From positions 1 to 64,000 of the forward strand of contig CAZPHV010000009.1 in assembly GCA_964586455.1 (NCBI GenBank): a DNA stretch of 64,000 bases, in the 5' to 3' direction. Shown in pieces: positions 1 to 7,342 of this stretch (position 1 is the first letter of the stretch; the number at the start of each line of letters is the position of its first letter). Both the position numbers and the translations under genes were made by a program. The notes beneath the pieces are model-generated. The model was given only the letters and a program-made list of their open reading frames with translations, made no database searches and was not told the origin of the DNA. This DNA comes from Aquimonas sp964586455 (lineage in GTDB: Bacteria; Pseudomonadota; Gammaproteobacteria; Xanthomonadales; Xanthomonadaceae).

Positions 1-169
1 CCTTGCCGTGACGCAGAAAAACTGGGGAGACCTCAGGCCAGGGCCCACCCTATGAGCGAGCGTGGGTGCCGAGTTGATCGCGAGTTTCGGGAGGGAGATT
101 TCACGGGTGCGCGAGAGTCCATGAGTGCGCGAGAGTCGGCGCAAGCATGCTTCGATGCGTGCGTGCGAT
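1..169. other. Non-coding stretch downstream of thiL
   Basis: No convincing gene. Positions 35-54 carry a partial copy of the palindromic GGGCCCACCCTA repeat found twice between ribE and ribD. Positions 105-140 contain a short imperfect duplication of a TGCGCGAGAGTC motif. The gene that often follows thiL in relatives (pgpA) would lie to the left of the window and cannot be assessed. Confidence 0.5.
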
Positions 170-1138
170 TCAGGCGAAGTGCTCGTAGCCGCTGCGCGCC
201 GGGCGGTAGTCGAAGGGACTGCCCGCGCGCTCGAAGTTGATGCCCGAGGGCGCAGTAATGCGGCCGATGCGGGTCAGCTCGCCGCGTGCAAACGCTGGCA
301 GAGACTCGATGCGTGAGGCCTCACCGCAGACCAGCAGCTCGTAGTCGTCGCCGCCGGCCAGTTGCAGCGGCCAGCGCCGCTCGACCTCGGGCAATAGTGC
401 ACGCAGCGCAGGCGAAACAGGCAGGGCGTCGAGGTCGAGCACGGCACCGACGCCGCTCGCCTTGAGGATATGGCCCAGGTCAGACAACAGGCCGTCGCTG
501 ACGTCGATGCAGGCGCGCGCGACGCCGGCGAGTTCGAGCCCCAGCGCGATGCGTGGCGTGGGCCGATCAAGCCGCGCGCGCAATGCCTGTGCGATGTCGG
601 GGTCGGCGCATTCGATGCGTTGCTGAACAATCGCCAGCCCGGCCGAGGCGTCGCCGGTGCTGCCACTGAGGTAGAGGGTGTCGCCAGCGCGTGCAGCGTC
701 GCGGCGCAGCGCGCGCGCCGGCTCGATGCTGCCGATCGCCTGCACGCTCAGGCTCAAGGGGCCACGGGTGGTGTCACCGCCGACCAGCGCGACCTGATGC
801 GAATCCGCCAGCGTCAGCAGGCCGTCGATCAGTGCTTCGAGGAACTCGATGTCGGTGTCCGGCAGGCTCAGCGCCAGCGTCGCCCAACGTGGACGCGCGC
901 CCATTGCGGCGAGATCGCTCAGGTTGACCGCGAGTGCTTTCCAGCCGATGTCGAAGGGCGCGGTGGAGGCCGGAAAGTGCACGCCGGCATTCAACAGGTC
1001 GACGCAGACACAGAGCACTTCGCCGGCGGCAGGCGCCGCCAGCAGAGCCGCGTCGTCACCGATGCCCAGCAGCACGTCGGCGCGGGGGGCGATGCGCGCA
1101 CGGATGCGCGCGATCAGATCGAACTCGCCGGTCGACAT
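170..1138 (-). CDS. thiL: Thiamine-monophosphate kinase ThiL
   Basis: 322 aa, full length for the family. ThiL phosphorylates thiamine monophosphate to thiamine diphosphate in the cytoplasm. The PurM-like fold motifs are visible: GIGDDAA near residues 25-31, the GWKALAVNLSDLAAMGA segment at 65-81, GGDTTRG at 120-126, DVSDGLLSDLGH at about 212-223 and AGGDDYELL at 261-269. The acidic residues in these motifs bind Mg and phosphate in the family. It is the last visible gene of the minus-strand rib-nusB-thiL group, 17 bp after nusB, a pairing common in proteobacteria. Start is ATG at 1138. Confidence 0.96.
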   Translation of the reverse strand: MSTGEFDLIARIRARIAPRADVLLGIGDDAALLAAPAAGEVLCVCVDLLNAGVHFPASTAPFDIGWKALAVNLSDLAAMGARPRWATLALSLPDTDIEFLEALIDGLLTLADSHQVALVGGDTTRGPLSLSVQAIGSIEPARALRRDAARAGDTLYLSGSTGDASAGLAIVQQRIECADPDIAQALRARLDRPTPRIALGLELAGVARACIDVSDGLLSDLGHILKASGVGAVLDLDALPVSPALRALLPEVERRWPLQLAGGDDYELLVCGEASRIESLPAFARGELTRIGRITAPSGINFERAGSPFDYRPARSGYEHFA

Positions 1139-1155
1139 GACCTGGGTACGCGGAC

Positions 1156-1623
1156 TCAGCCGCGCCGGCCGCCGCCGCCGCGGGCTTCGGTCGCACGCCA
1201 GCTCTGTGCGCCGCGATCGAGCACGCCATTGATGTAGGTATGGCCGTGCTCGGAGCCAAAGCGCTTGGCGATCTCGATGGCCTCATTGATGACCACGCGA
1301 TAGGGCACGTCCAGCCGATGCAGCAGCTCATACACGGCCAGACGCAGCACGCCGCGCTCGATCGGATCGACCTGCGCGAGCGGGCGATCAAGAAACGGCG
1401 CCAGGGCCTCGTCGACCTGCGTCAGATGCGCTTCGAGACCGCGCAGCAGATCCTCGAAGTACTGGAGGTCGGCGATGTCCATGTCCTGCTCGTCGCGAAA
1501 CTGCTCAAGCACCTTGCTCATGCTGGAGCCGGACAGCTGCCAGGCGTAGATCGCCTGCAGGGCGCGTCGGCGCGCGCGCGAGCGGGCGCTGGGGTCGATA
1601 CCGTCGGGACGGGAATGCTTCAT
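1156..1623 (-). CDS. nusB: Transcription antitermination factor NusB
   Basis: 155 aa, usual NusB length. NusB binds boxA RNA with NusE (S10) and supports rRNA antitermination. The all-helical family signature is present: an RRRALQAIYAWQ helix near residues 18-29, DPIERGVLRLAVYEL in the middle, VVINEAIEIAKRFG and YINGVLDR toward the end. The Arg/Gly-rich C-terminal tail is probably disordered. The ATG at 1623 is preceded by a GGAG Shine-Dalgarno. It sits between ribH and thiL, the classic ribH-nusB-thiL order. Confidence 0.96.
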   Translation of the reverse strand: MKHSRPDGIDPSARSRARRRALQAIYAWQLSGSSMSKVLEQFRDEQDMDIADLQYFEDLLRGLEAHLTQVDEALAPFLDRPLAQVDPIERGVLRLAVYELLHRLDVPYRVVINEAIEIAKRFGSEHGHTYINGVLDRGAQSWRATEARGGGGRRG

Positions 1624-1690
1624 GGTCTGCTCCGCGGGCGAGGTGCGTAGCCTCGCCCTGTGTAGTGACGCGAATGACTGCGCGCGGTCT

Positions 1691-2170
1691 TCAGTCGTCC
1701 TGGCCGCGCAGGGCGACGATCAGGCTGGCCATTTCCAAGGCGGCCAAGGCGGCCTCCTCGCCCTTGTTGCCGTGACTGCCACCGGCGCGGTTCTCCGCAT
1801 CCTCCAGCGTTTCCACCGCAAGCACGCCATTGGCCACCGGAATGCCGGCGTCCAGCGCGACCCGCGCCAGACCTTCCGCGCAGAGATCCGCCACGTGCTC
1901 GTAGTGGCGGGTGTCGCCCCGAACCACGCAGCCCAAGGCGATCAGAGCCGCGTGCCGGCCCGCCAAAGCCAGCTCGCGGGCAGCCAGCGGGAGTTCCCAC
2001 GCACCCGGCACACGAATCACATCGATCTCGGCGGCGTTGACGCCGTTGCCAAGCAGGGCGCCCTTGGCGCCATCGACCAGAGCGTCGGTGATGCGCGGAT
2101 TCCAGCGGCTGGCCAGCACCGCATACCGCGCGCCAGGCACTACCCGCAGGTCACCTTCGTAATGCGCCAT
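1691..2170 (-). CDS. ribH: 6,7-dimethyl-8-ribityllumazine synthase (RibH)
   Basis: 159 aa. Condenses 5-amino-6-ribitylamino-uracil with dihydroxybutanone phosphate, the penultimate step of riboflavin synthesis. Family motifs: ASRWNPRITDALVDGA near residue 20, VPGAWELPLAA near 57, CVVRGDTRHYEHVAD with the catalytic-type His near 90, and NGVLAVETLEDAENRAG followed by GNKGEEAA. The frame is open upstream to 2362, but homology begins at the ATG at 2170 and the upstream part is repeat DNA, so the short form is chosen. Followed by nusB at 67 bp. Confidence 0.95.
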   Translation of the reverse strand: MAHYEGDLRVVPGARYAVLASRWNPRITDALVDGAKGALLGNGVNAAEIDVIRVPGAWELPLAARELALAGRHAALIALGCVVRGDTRHYEHVADLCAEGLARVALDAGIPVANGVLAVETLEDAENRAGGSHGNKGEEAALAALEMASLIVALRGQDD

Positions 2171-2484
2171 GGGATCGAAATACTCTTGAGGGGACGGGAG
2201 TTTAGCCGATTGGGGACTGGGATTCGGAATTCCCAGAAACCGGGGACGCGGTGGGGCGGCTCGCACGCGGCAGCCCCACACGAGCCGTTGAACGCCCGAG
2301 CGCTCCGCGCCGAGGCCGGGAAAGGCATTCCCAAGAATGCCGATGCGCCGCAGGCCGGCCACGGATTCGGCTCAAGGCCGGCCGGCTGTACGCCAAAGGC
2401 GAAACGACAAGCCCGGAGCAGGACGACAGCCCTCGCCTCGGCCCGCTCTAACGAATCCCAAATCCCGAATTTCCAATCCCAGCT
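2171..2484. repeat. Repeat-filled gap between ribBX and ribH
   Basis: No gene. Three pieces are visible: a degenerate G-rich GGGATTC-type array at about 2211-2236, a diverged inverted copy of the 63-bp unit seen at 10952-11479 (about 2257-2320), and an AATCCC-type array in the opposite orientation at about 2451-2487. The stretch is thus an element about 275 bp long bounded by convergent heptamer arrays. The right-hand array runs up to the ribBX stop codon. Confidence 0.7.
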
Positions 2485-3591
2485 CTAAACATACTCGACG
2501 ACCTCAAGCCCGAAGCCGCCCAGCCCGACCTGTCGACGCGGGGTGCCGAGCACGCGCAGCTGACCGGCGCCGAGGTCGGCCAGGATCTGTGAGCCGGCGC
2601 CGTTGCGCCGCCACTGTCCGGCACGCGCGCCTGCGGGGCCGGCATCACCCACTCCGGGCGTTTGAGCTTCGCCGGTGATTCGGCTGAGCAGCTGCTCGGC
2701 CGACTGCGGCTCGGTCAGCACCACCAGCACGCCGGCGCCGGCGCGATCGATGGTCTGCAGGGCGTCTATCGCGGCCACGCCGAAATCGGGGCGCTGCCAG
2801 TGAAGAACATCAGCCAGCGGGTTCTTGACGTGCACGCGCACCAGCGTGGGTTCATCCGCACGGATCGCGCCGCGCACCAGCGCGAAGTGCAGCTCGGGGC
2901 TGAGCCGATCGCGATAGGTGTGCAGGGTGAAAGACCCGAAACGGGTCGTAATTTCGCGACTGTCGATGCGCTCGACGGTATGCTCGTTGGACAGCCGATA
3001 CGCCACCAGGTCCTCGATCGAGCCCATCTTCAGGCCGTGCTCACGCGCGAAGACTTCAAGGTCCGGGCGCCGCGCCATGCCGCCGTCGGGGTTCAGGATC
3101 TCAACCAGCACGCCGGCCGGCTCCAGCCCAGCGAGACGCGGCAGGTCGGAGGCCGCTTCGGTGTGCCCAGTGCGGGCCAGCACGCCACCCGGCTGTGCGC
3201 TCAGCGGGAAGATGTGGCCCGGCTGCCGCAGGTCGGCCGCGCGTGCATCGGGCTTTACGGCGGTGCGGATGGTGTGGGCGCGGTCGTAGGCCGAAATGCC
3301 GGTGCTGACACCCTCGGCGGCTTCGATCGAGACCGTGAAGTTGGTGCGGTAGGGCGAGTTGTTGTCGACCACCATTGGCGGCAGCGACAGCTGCTGGCAG
3401 CGCTCGCGGGTGAGGCTCAGACAAACCAGGCCGCGCGCATGCGTGACCATGAAGTTGATGTCCTGCGGCCGCACCAGCTCGGCCGCCATGATCAGGTCAC
3501 CCTCGTTCTCGCGGTCTTCATCGTCGACGATGACGACCATGCGACCGGCGCGGATTTCTTCGAGGATTTCGGGGATTGGTGCGAATGCCAT
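2485..3591 (-). CDS. ribBX: RibB with degenerate RibA-like domain (RibBX type)
   Basis: 368 aa. The N-terminal half (about 1-200) is a complete 3,4-dihydroxy-2-butanone-4-phosphate synthase, with the DDEDRENEGDL metal/substrate motif at 23-33, TNFTVSIEA, GHIFPL and RTGHTEAA. The C-terminal half (about 205-368) resembles GTP cyclohydrolase II but lacks its hallmark: where RibA has an HSECLTGD-type zinc motif the protein reads RVHVKNPLADVLHW, with no cysteine. It should therefore make dihydroxybutanone phosphate but not open GTP. Such hybrids are known in Proteobacteria as RibBX. A true RibA should be encoded outside the window. Start ATG at 3591 fits the family start MxFAPIPEI. Confidence 0.92.
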   Translation of the reverse strand: MAFAPIPEILEEIRAGRMVVIVDDEDRENEGDLIMAAELVRPQDINFMVTHARGLVCLSLTRERCQQLSLPPMVVDNNSPYRTNFTVSIEAAEGVSTGISAYDRAHTIRTAVKPDARAADLRQPGHIFPLSAQPGGVLARTGHTEAASDLPRLAGLEPAGVLVEILNPDGGMARRPDLEVFAREHGLKMGSIEDLVAYRLSNEHTVERIDSREITTRFGSFTLHTYRDRLSPELHFALVRGAIRADEPTLVRVHVKNPLADVLHWQRPDFGVAAIDALQTIDRAGAGVLVVLTEPQSAEQLLSRITGEAQTPGVGDAGPAGARAGQWRRNGAGSQILADLGAGQLRVLGTPRRQVGLGGFGLEVVEYV

Positions 3592-3807
3592 TGGAGGTCC
3601 GGGAATCGAGAACGGGGGTGAGGCGGCTCGCCTGCGCGGCACTGCCGCGCGAGCCGCTGAACGCCTGAGCGCTATGCGCGAAGGCCGGGAACAGAAACGA
3701 GAGCCGGGATTCGGGATTCGCAGGGCAGACTTAGGTTAGCCCGCACCTGGCGGCTGGGGCATGGGTGCCAGATACCTAACCCGCTCCTTGGCTGGGCACG
3801 CGCGCTT
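3592..3807. repeat. Dispersed 63-bp-type unit and heptamer array between ribE and ribBX
   Basis: Positions 3632-3690 are a single minus-orientation copy of the 63-bp unit that forms the array at 10952-11479, including the palindrome GCGCGGCACTGCCGCGC. It is followed by a G-rich heptamer array at 3701-3720. An oppositely oriented array begins at 3811, inside the end of ribE. The sequence between them has no recognised gene, and no FMN riboswitch consensus is visible ahead of ribBX. Confidence 0.75.
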
Positions 3808-4431
3808 CTAGCGAATCCCAAATCCCGAATCCCCAATCCCGTGAGCGGCGACCAGCCGCTCAAGATACCTCGCCACCAGATCGACCTCGATGTTCACGCG
3901 CGCACCGTCGGCAAGTTGACCGAAGTTGGTGTGGGTCACGGTGTGGGGGACCAGGTTGACTTCGAACTCGACGCCCTCGACAGCATTGACGGTGAGGCTG
4001 GTGCCTTCGATACAGACCGAACCCTTCTCGGAGATGTAACGAGCCAGCGGCTGCGGCACGCGAAAGCGCCAGCGCTGCGAGCGGGCATCCTCGGTGATCG
4101 AGACCACCTCGCCGACCCCGTCGACATGGCCCGAAACCATGTGCCCGCCAAAGCGGCCGTCGGCGCGCATGGCGCGCTCCAGGTTGACCGCGGAGCCCGG
4201 CGCAAGCCCGCCCAGCGTGGTCCGCGACAGTGTTTCGTTCGACACGTCCGCCGCGAAACTGGCGGAGTCGAACGCGATGACCGTAAGGCAGACGCCGCTG
4301 ACCGCTATGCTCTCGCCCAGCACCACGTCGCGCATGTCGAGCGAGCCCGTGTCGATGTGCAGGCGGACATCGCCGCCGACGGGTTCCAGCGTGCGGATGC
4401 GGCCGATGGATTCGATGATTCCAGTGAACAT
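3808..4431 (-). CDS. ribE: Riboflavin synthase alpha subunit
   Basis: 207 aa. Dismutates two 6,7-dimethyl-8-ribityllumazine molecules into riboflavin and the pyrimidine precursor. The tandem lumazine-binding barrels are visible: MFTGIIESIG at the N-terminus with SGVCLTV, then GGHMVSGHVDGVG and IEGTSLTVN in the second. The ATG at 4431 is the conserved family start; the open frame upstream is repeat DNA. Oddity: after the conserved VDLVARYLERL end, the last 11 residues (HGIGDSGFGIR) are translated from the intergenic heptamer repeat, which also supplies the stop region. Confidence 0.95.
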   Translation of the reverse strand: MFTGIIESIGRIRTLEPVGGDVRLHIDTGSLDMRDVVLGESIAVSGVCLTVIAFDSASFAADVSNETLSRTTLGGLAPGSAVNLERAMRADGRFGGHMVSGHVDGVGEVVSITEDARSQRWRFRVPQPLARYISEKGSVCIEGTSLTVNAVEGVEFEVNLVPHTVTHTNFGQLADGARVNIEVDLVARYLERLVAAHGIGDSGFGIR

Positions 4432-4777
4432 TGTTGAGAGCCGGGATTGGGAATTCGGGATTCGGGATTGGGGATTCGTGGCGGCGCGGCGCTGGGCGGC
4501 GAGCGACCGCATCCGCATAGGGTGGGCCCTGGCCCACCGAAGCTCAAATCCTGCCTCGGTACATCCGCAGCCCTGAACCACTAGAGCTGCGAGTCCGTCG
4601 CAGAGCTCGAAGACGTGCCGCGAGAAGCGTACCGCCCGGAAGACCAACACGGTGGAGCCTGACCCACCTGAACCTGGACCCCACCACGGTCTCGCTCACT
4701 GACCCTGCGCACCACCTCGGCACACGCGTATCCGGATCATTCGTTGGGCGCGCGACTCCGATGGGCCATGGCCCACC
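4432..4777. repeat. Repeat-filled gap between ribD and ribE
   Basis: No gene. A G-rich heptamer array occupies 4437-4478. Next, 4516-4541 carries a TAGGGTGGGCCCTGGCCCAC palindrome, and an inverted partner lies at 4760-4780, so about 265 bp are bounded by inverted palindromic ends. The right-hand partner overlaps the ribD stop codon. The interior (4542-4759) shows no recognisable coding region. Confidence 0.75.
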
Positions 4778-4780
4778 CTA
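4516..4780. repeat. Fold-back element with TAGGGTGGGCC ends
   Basis: Inverted ends TAGGGTGGGCC(N)TGGCCC at 4516-4541 and, in opposite orientation, 4760-4780. Each end is itself nearly palindromic. The CTA of the right end (4778-4780) is the ribD stop codon read on the minus strand. A partial third copy is at 35-54. No transposase is present; the size and structure suit a MITE-like or REP-like intergenic element. The element boundary is an inference. Confidence 0.55.
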
Positions 4781-5905
4781 GAACCCAGGAATGCGTGGGC
4801 GCAGGCGCAGGCACTGGTCATCACCAACCTGCCGATGCTCGCTCACGCCAAAGGCCGGGCGCTGATCAAGCTGTCGCAGACCCAAAGCATCCAGCATCGG
4901 CCGACTGTCGCCACCGAGCAGAACAGGCGCCTGATACAGCAGCAGTTCGTCTACCAAGCCACCGCGCATCAGGGCACCCGCGAGCCGCGGCCCGCATTCG
5001 ACCAGTAACTCATTGATGCCACGCTGCGCGAGCTCGGTCAGTACCGCGTCGAGATCAAGCCCATCAGAGAGCTCGTTCACGCCGCAATGCTGAACGTGCG
5101 GCGCGGAGTCTGAGGGCGCGGCGATGCGGTCGGCGTGAAACACCAGGCTCGGCGCTGCGCCATCGCTCATCAATTTCGAACTCGCCGGCACTTGCAGATG
5201 GCGATCCAGCAGCACGCGCAGGGGCGGCACAAACTCGACGTCCGGCAGGCGCACGGTGAGGCTCGGGTCATCCGCCAGCGCGGTACCGCTGCCGCTGAGA
5301 ATGGCCGAAGACCGCGCGCGCCAGCGCTGCACATCGGCGCGCGCGGCCGCACCGGTGATCCACTTCGATTCGCCCGAGGCCAGCGCGATGCGGCCGTCGA
5401 GGCTTGCCGCCAGCTTGAGGCGAACGAAGGGCCGGCCCTGTTCCACACGCTTGAAGAATCCGACATTGAGCTCGCGCGCGGCCTCACGCATCAGCCCGGA
5501 CACCACTTCGATGCCGGCCGCGCGCATGCGCTGCACGGCCCCGCCGTCGCGCTGGAACGCGTCTTCGCAGGCGATCACCACCCGCGACACGCCCGCCGCG
5601 ATCAGCGCATCCGCGCAGGGCGGCGTGCGGCCATGCAGGCCGCAGGGCTCCAGCGTGACGTAGGCGCAGGCGCCGCGCGCTGCCTCACCGGCGTCGCGCA
5701 GCGCATGCACTTCCGCATGCGGCCCGCCGGCGCGCACATGCCAGCCCTCGCCCAGTACCCCGTCGCCGCGCGCGATCACGCAGCCCACCCGCGGATTGGG
5801 TTGGGTGGTGAACAGCCCGCGAGCGGCCAGGCGCAGCGCGCGCGCCATGTGGGCATGGTCGGTGGCTGAGAAGCGGGGATTGGGGATTGGGGATTGGGGA
5901 TTCAC
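4778..5905 (-). CDS. ribD: Bifunctional deaminase/reductase RibD
   Basis: 375 aa. Deaminates and then reduces the pyrimidine intermediate of riboflavin synthesis. The N-terminal cytidine-deaminase-like zinc site is complete: HAE at 63-65 with Cys88 and Cys97 in PCGLHGRTPPC. The C-terminal reductase domain starts near residue 150 (GRPFVRLKLAASLDGRIAL) and has the KWITGAAAR segment. Start is uncertain: family homology (DHAHMARAL) begins before the ATG at 5848, so the GTG at 5905 is used. Residues 2-11 (NPQSPIPNPR) are then encoded by the heptamer repeat. The stop lies within the fold-back element at 4516-4780. Confidence 0.93.
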   Translation of the reverse strand: MNPQSPIPNPRFSATDHAHMARALRLAARGLFTTQPNPRVGCVIARGDGVLGEGWHVRAGGPHAEVHALRDAGEAARGACAYVTLEPCGLHGRTPPCADALIAAGVSRVVIACEDAFQRDGGAVQRMRAAGIEVVSGLMREAARELNVGFFKRVEQGRPFVRLKLAASLDGRIALASGESKWITGAAARADVQRWRARSSAILSGSGTALADDPSLTVRLPDVEFVPPLRVLLDRHLQVPASSKLMSDGAAPSLVFHADRIAAPSDSAPHVQHCGVNELSDGLDLDAVLTELAQRGINELLVECGPRLAGALMRGGLVDELLLYQAPVLLGGDSRPMLDALGLRQLDQRPAFGVSEHRQVGDDQCLRLRPRIPGF

Positions 5906-6028
5906 AGCCGGTGGCGTTGAGGCTTAGTTTGTGAACATGCCTTGGCGCGGAGTCGGGCCGAAAGCGGACGCCGACACGGCACGCCCCGAGTTGACTCCCG
6001 ACTCACCACTGCCAGCGAGAAGAAATCG

Positions 6029-6580
6029 TCACTCGCCATCACCATCTCGCGCCTCCGGCTGCGGCGCATTCGGGCGCGTGCGCGTGCGCATCAGCACCGC
6101 GGGACCCACCGGCAGGCGCACCACGCCAGCGCGCTCCCAGCCGTGGTGCTCGTAGTACGGCGCCTGATCGCGGGTCCACAGGTGCAGATAGCTGTGGCCG
6201 AGATCGAAGGCTTCGACGCTTGCCCGCTGCAGCAGCGCACGGCCGATGCCGCGGCCGCGCATGTCCGCGCGGACGTAGAAATTTGCCAGCCAGGGCGCGT
6301 GCTCGGCCCCACCCGGCGGATCTTCCAGCAGCAGGCTGACCGAACCCAGCGGCTCACCGTTCTCGGCCAGTGCCACCAGGGTGCAGGGTAATTCGTGCAG
6401 GCGATGGGTTACCAGATCGGCCGCGGCCGCGGCCACGCTCCAGTTCGGCACGTAGTGGCGGAAGGCGTCGTAGTGCCATGCAGCCAAGGTGGGCACCAGA
6501 TCGCGATGGGCCGACAGCCAGGTGATCCGATAGCGCGGCGTTGGTGCCGGGGCGACCGGCGTGCTCTGCGTGTCGCTCAT
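6029..6580 (-). CDS. GNAT family N-acetyltransferase
   Basis: 183 aa. The acetyl-CoA pyrophosphate-binding loop RGRGIGRAL lies at residues 108-116, preceded by the beta-strand LANFYVRADM. The C-terminal YYEHHGWERAG segment is typical of GNAT proteins acting on small amines or antibiotics. Substrate unknown. Its ATG overlaps the nrdR stop by four bases (ATGA at 6577-6580), so it is translationally coupled to nrdR. The C-terminal tail is charged and probably disordered. Confidence 0.85.
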   Translation of the reverse strand: MSDTQSTPVAPAPTPRYRITWLSAHRDLVPTLAAWHYDAFRHYVPNWSVAAAAADLVTHRLHELPCTLVALAENGEPLGSVSLLLEDPPGGAEHAPWLANFYVRADMRGRGIGRALLQRASVEAFDLGHSYLHLWTRDQAPYYEHHGWERAGVVRLPVGPAVLMRTRTRPNAPQPEARDGDGE

Positions 6581-7101
6581 TTGCGGCCTCGCGGTGTTGG
6601 CAGCGGCAGGTCCTGCAACAGCGGCAGTTGCACCTTGTCCAGACCGGGCAGCTCGCGCTCGAGCTTCTCGATTTCCTCGCGGAACGCCTGCACGTCCTCG
6701 AAGCGACGATAGACCGAGGCGAAACGCACGTAGGCGACTTGATCAAGCCCACGCAGCGCTTCCATCACCCACTCGCCGAGCTGCCTCGAGGGCAGCTCGC
6801 GCTCGCCCGACAGGCGCAGTTGGCGCACCAGTCCCCGCACCGCATCGTCGACCTCGGCTTCGGACACCGGCCGCTTCTGCAGGGCCTTGCCGAGGCTGCC
6901 GCGCAGCTTGCGCTCATCGAACGCTTCGCGCCGACCGTCGCTCTTCACGATTGCCGGCAGCTTGATCTCGACCGTCTCCAGCGTCGAGAAACGCTCGCCA
7001 CAGGAAGGACACTCACGTCGCCGCCGAATACTGCCGCCGTCCTCATTGACGCGGCTGTCGACCACGCGGGTGTCTTCGTGCTGGCAGAAGGGGCAGCGCA
7101 T
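6577..7101 (-). CDS. nrdR: Transcriptional repressor NrdR
   Basis: 174 aa. ATP/dATP-sensing zinc-ribbon repressor of ribonucleotide reductase genes. The zinc finger is formed by CPFC at residues 3-6 and CPSC near 31-34, within a canonical MRCPFC start and RRRRECPSCGERF. The ATP-cone domain follows (KSDGRREAFDERKLRGSL and onward). The frame is open upstream through repeat DNA to 7308, but ATG 7101 is the conserved start. It lies between glyA and the rib genes, as in many gammaproteobacteria. Confidence 0.97.
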   Translation of the reverse strand: MRCPFCQHEDTRVVDSRVNEDGGSIRRRRECPSCGERFSTLETVEIKLPAIVKSDGRREAFDERKLRGSLGKALQKRPVSEAEVDDAVRGLVRQLRLSGERELPSRQLGEWVMEALRGLDQVAYVRFASVYRRFEDVQAFREEIEKLERELPGLDKVQLPLLQDLPLPTPRGRK

Positions 7102-7342
7102 CAGGGCCGGCGTTGTGTTGTGAGGCGGCAGCTGGCCGTGACGGCCGGCCCGGGATTCGGGATTCGGGATTCGGGATTCGTTTGGAGCCGGGATTTGGGA
7201 TTCGGGATTCGGGATTCGCAAGAGCGGAATGCGGCAAGAATTCTTGCTTCGCTTCGGCCTTGCGTCACGGGCGCAACTCGCCGTGCGAGCCCAGCACGCC
7301 GGCTCCAAACGAATCCCGAATCCCGAATCACGAATCCCGGCT
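7102..7342. repeat. Heptamer-bounded element between glyA and nrdR
   Basis: A forward G-rich array (7147-7220) holds eight or so GGGATTC-type units, including four consecutive perfect units near 7150-7177. An inverted array (7311-7341) faces it. The inner edges also match as inverted repeats (TTTGGAGCCGGG against CCGGCTCCAAAC). The interior, 7221-7300, contains the hairpin-like AAGAATTCTT. No gene is present. The inverted array abuts the glyA stop at 7343. Confidence 0.8.

Noticed and set aside
3592..3807. FMN riboswitch ahead of ribBX, or ahead of ribD at 5906-6028
   Set aside because: No conserved RFN-element blocks are visible in either stretch; the spaces are repeats or plain sequence.
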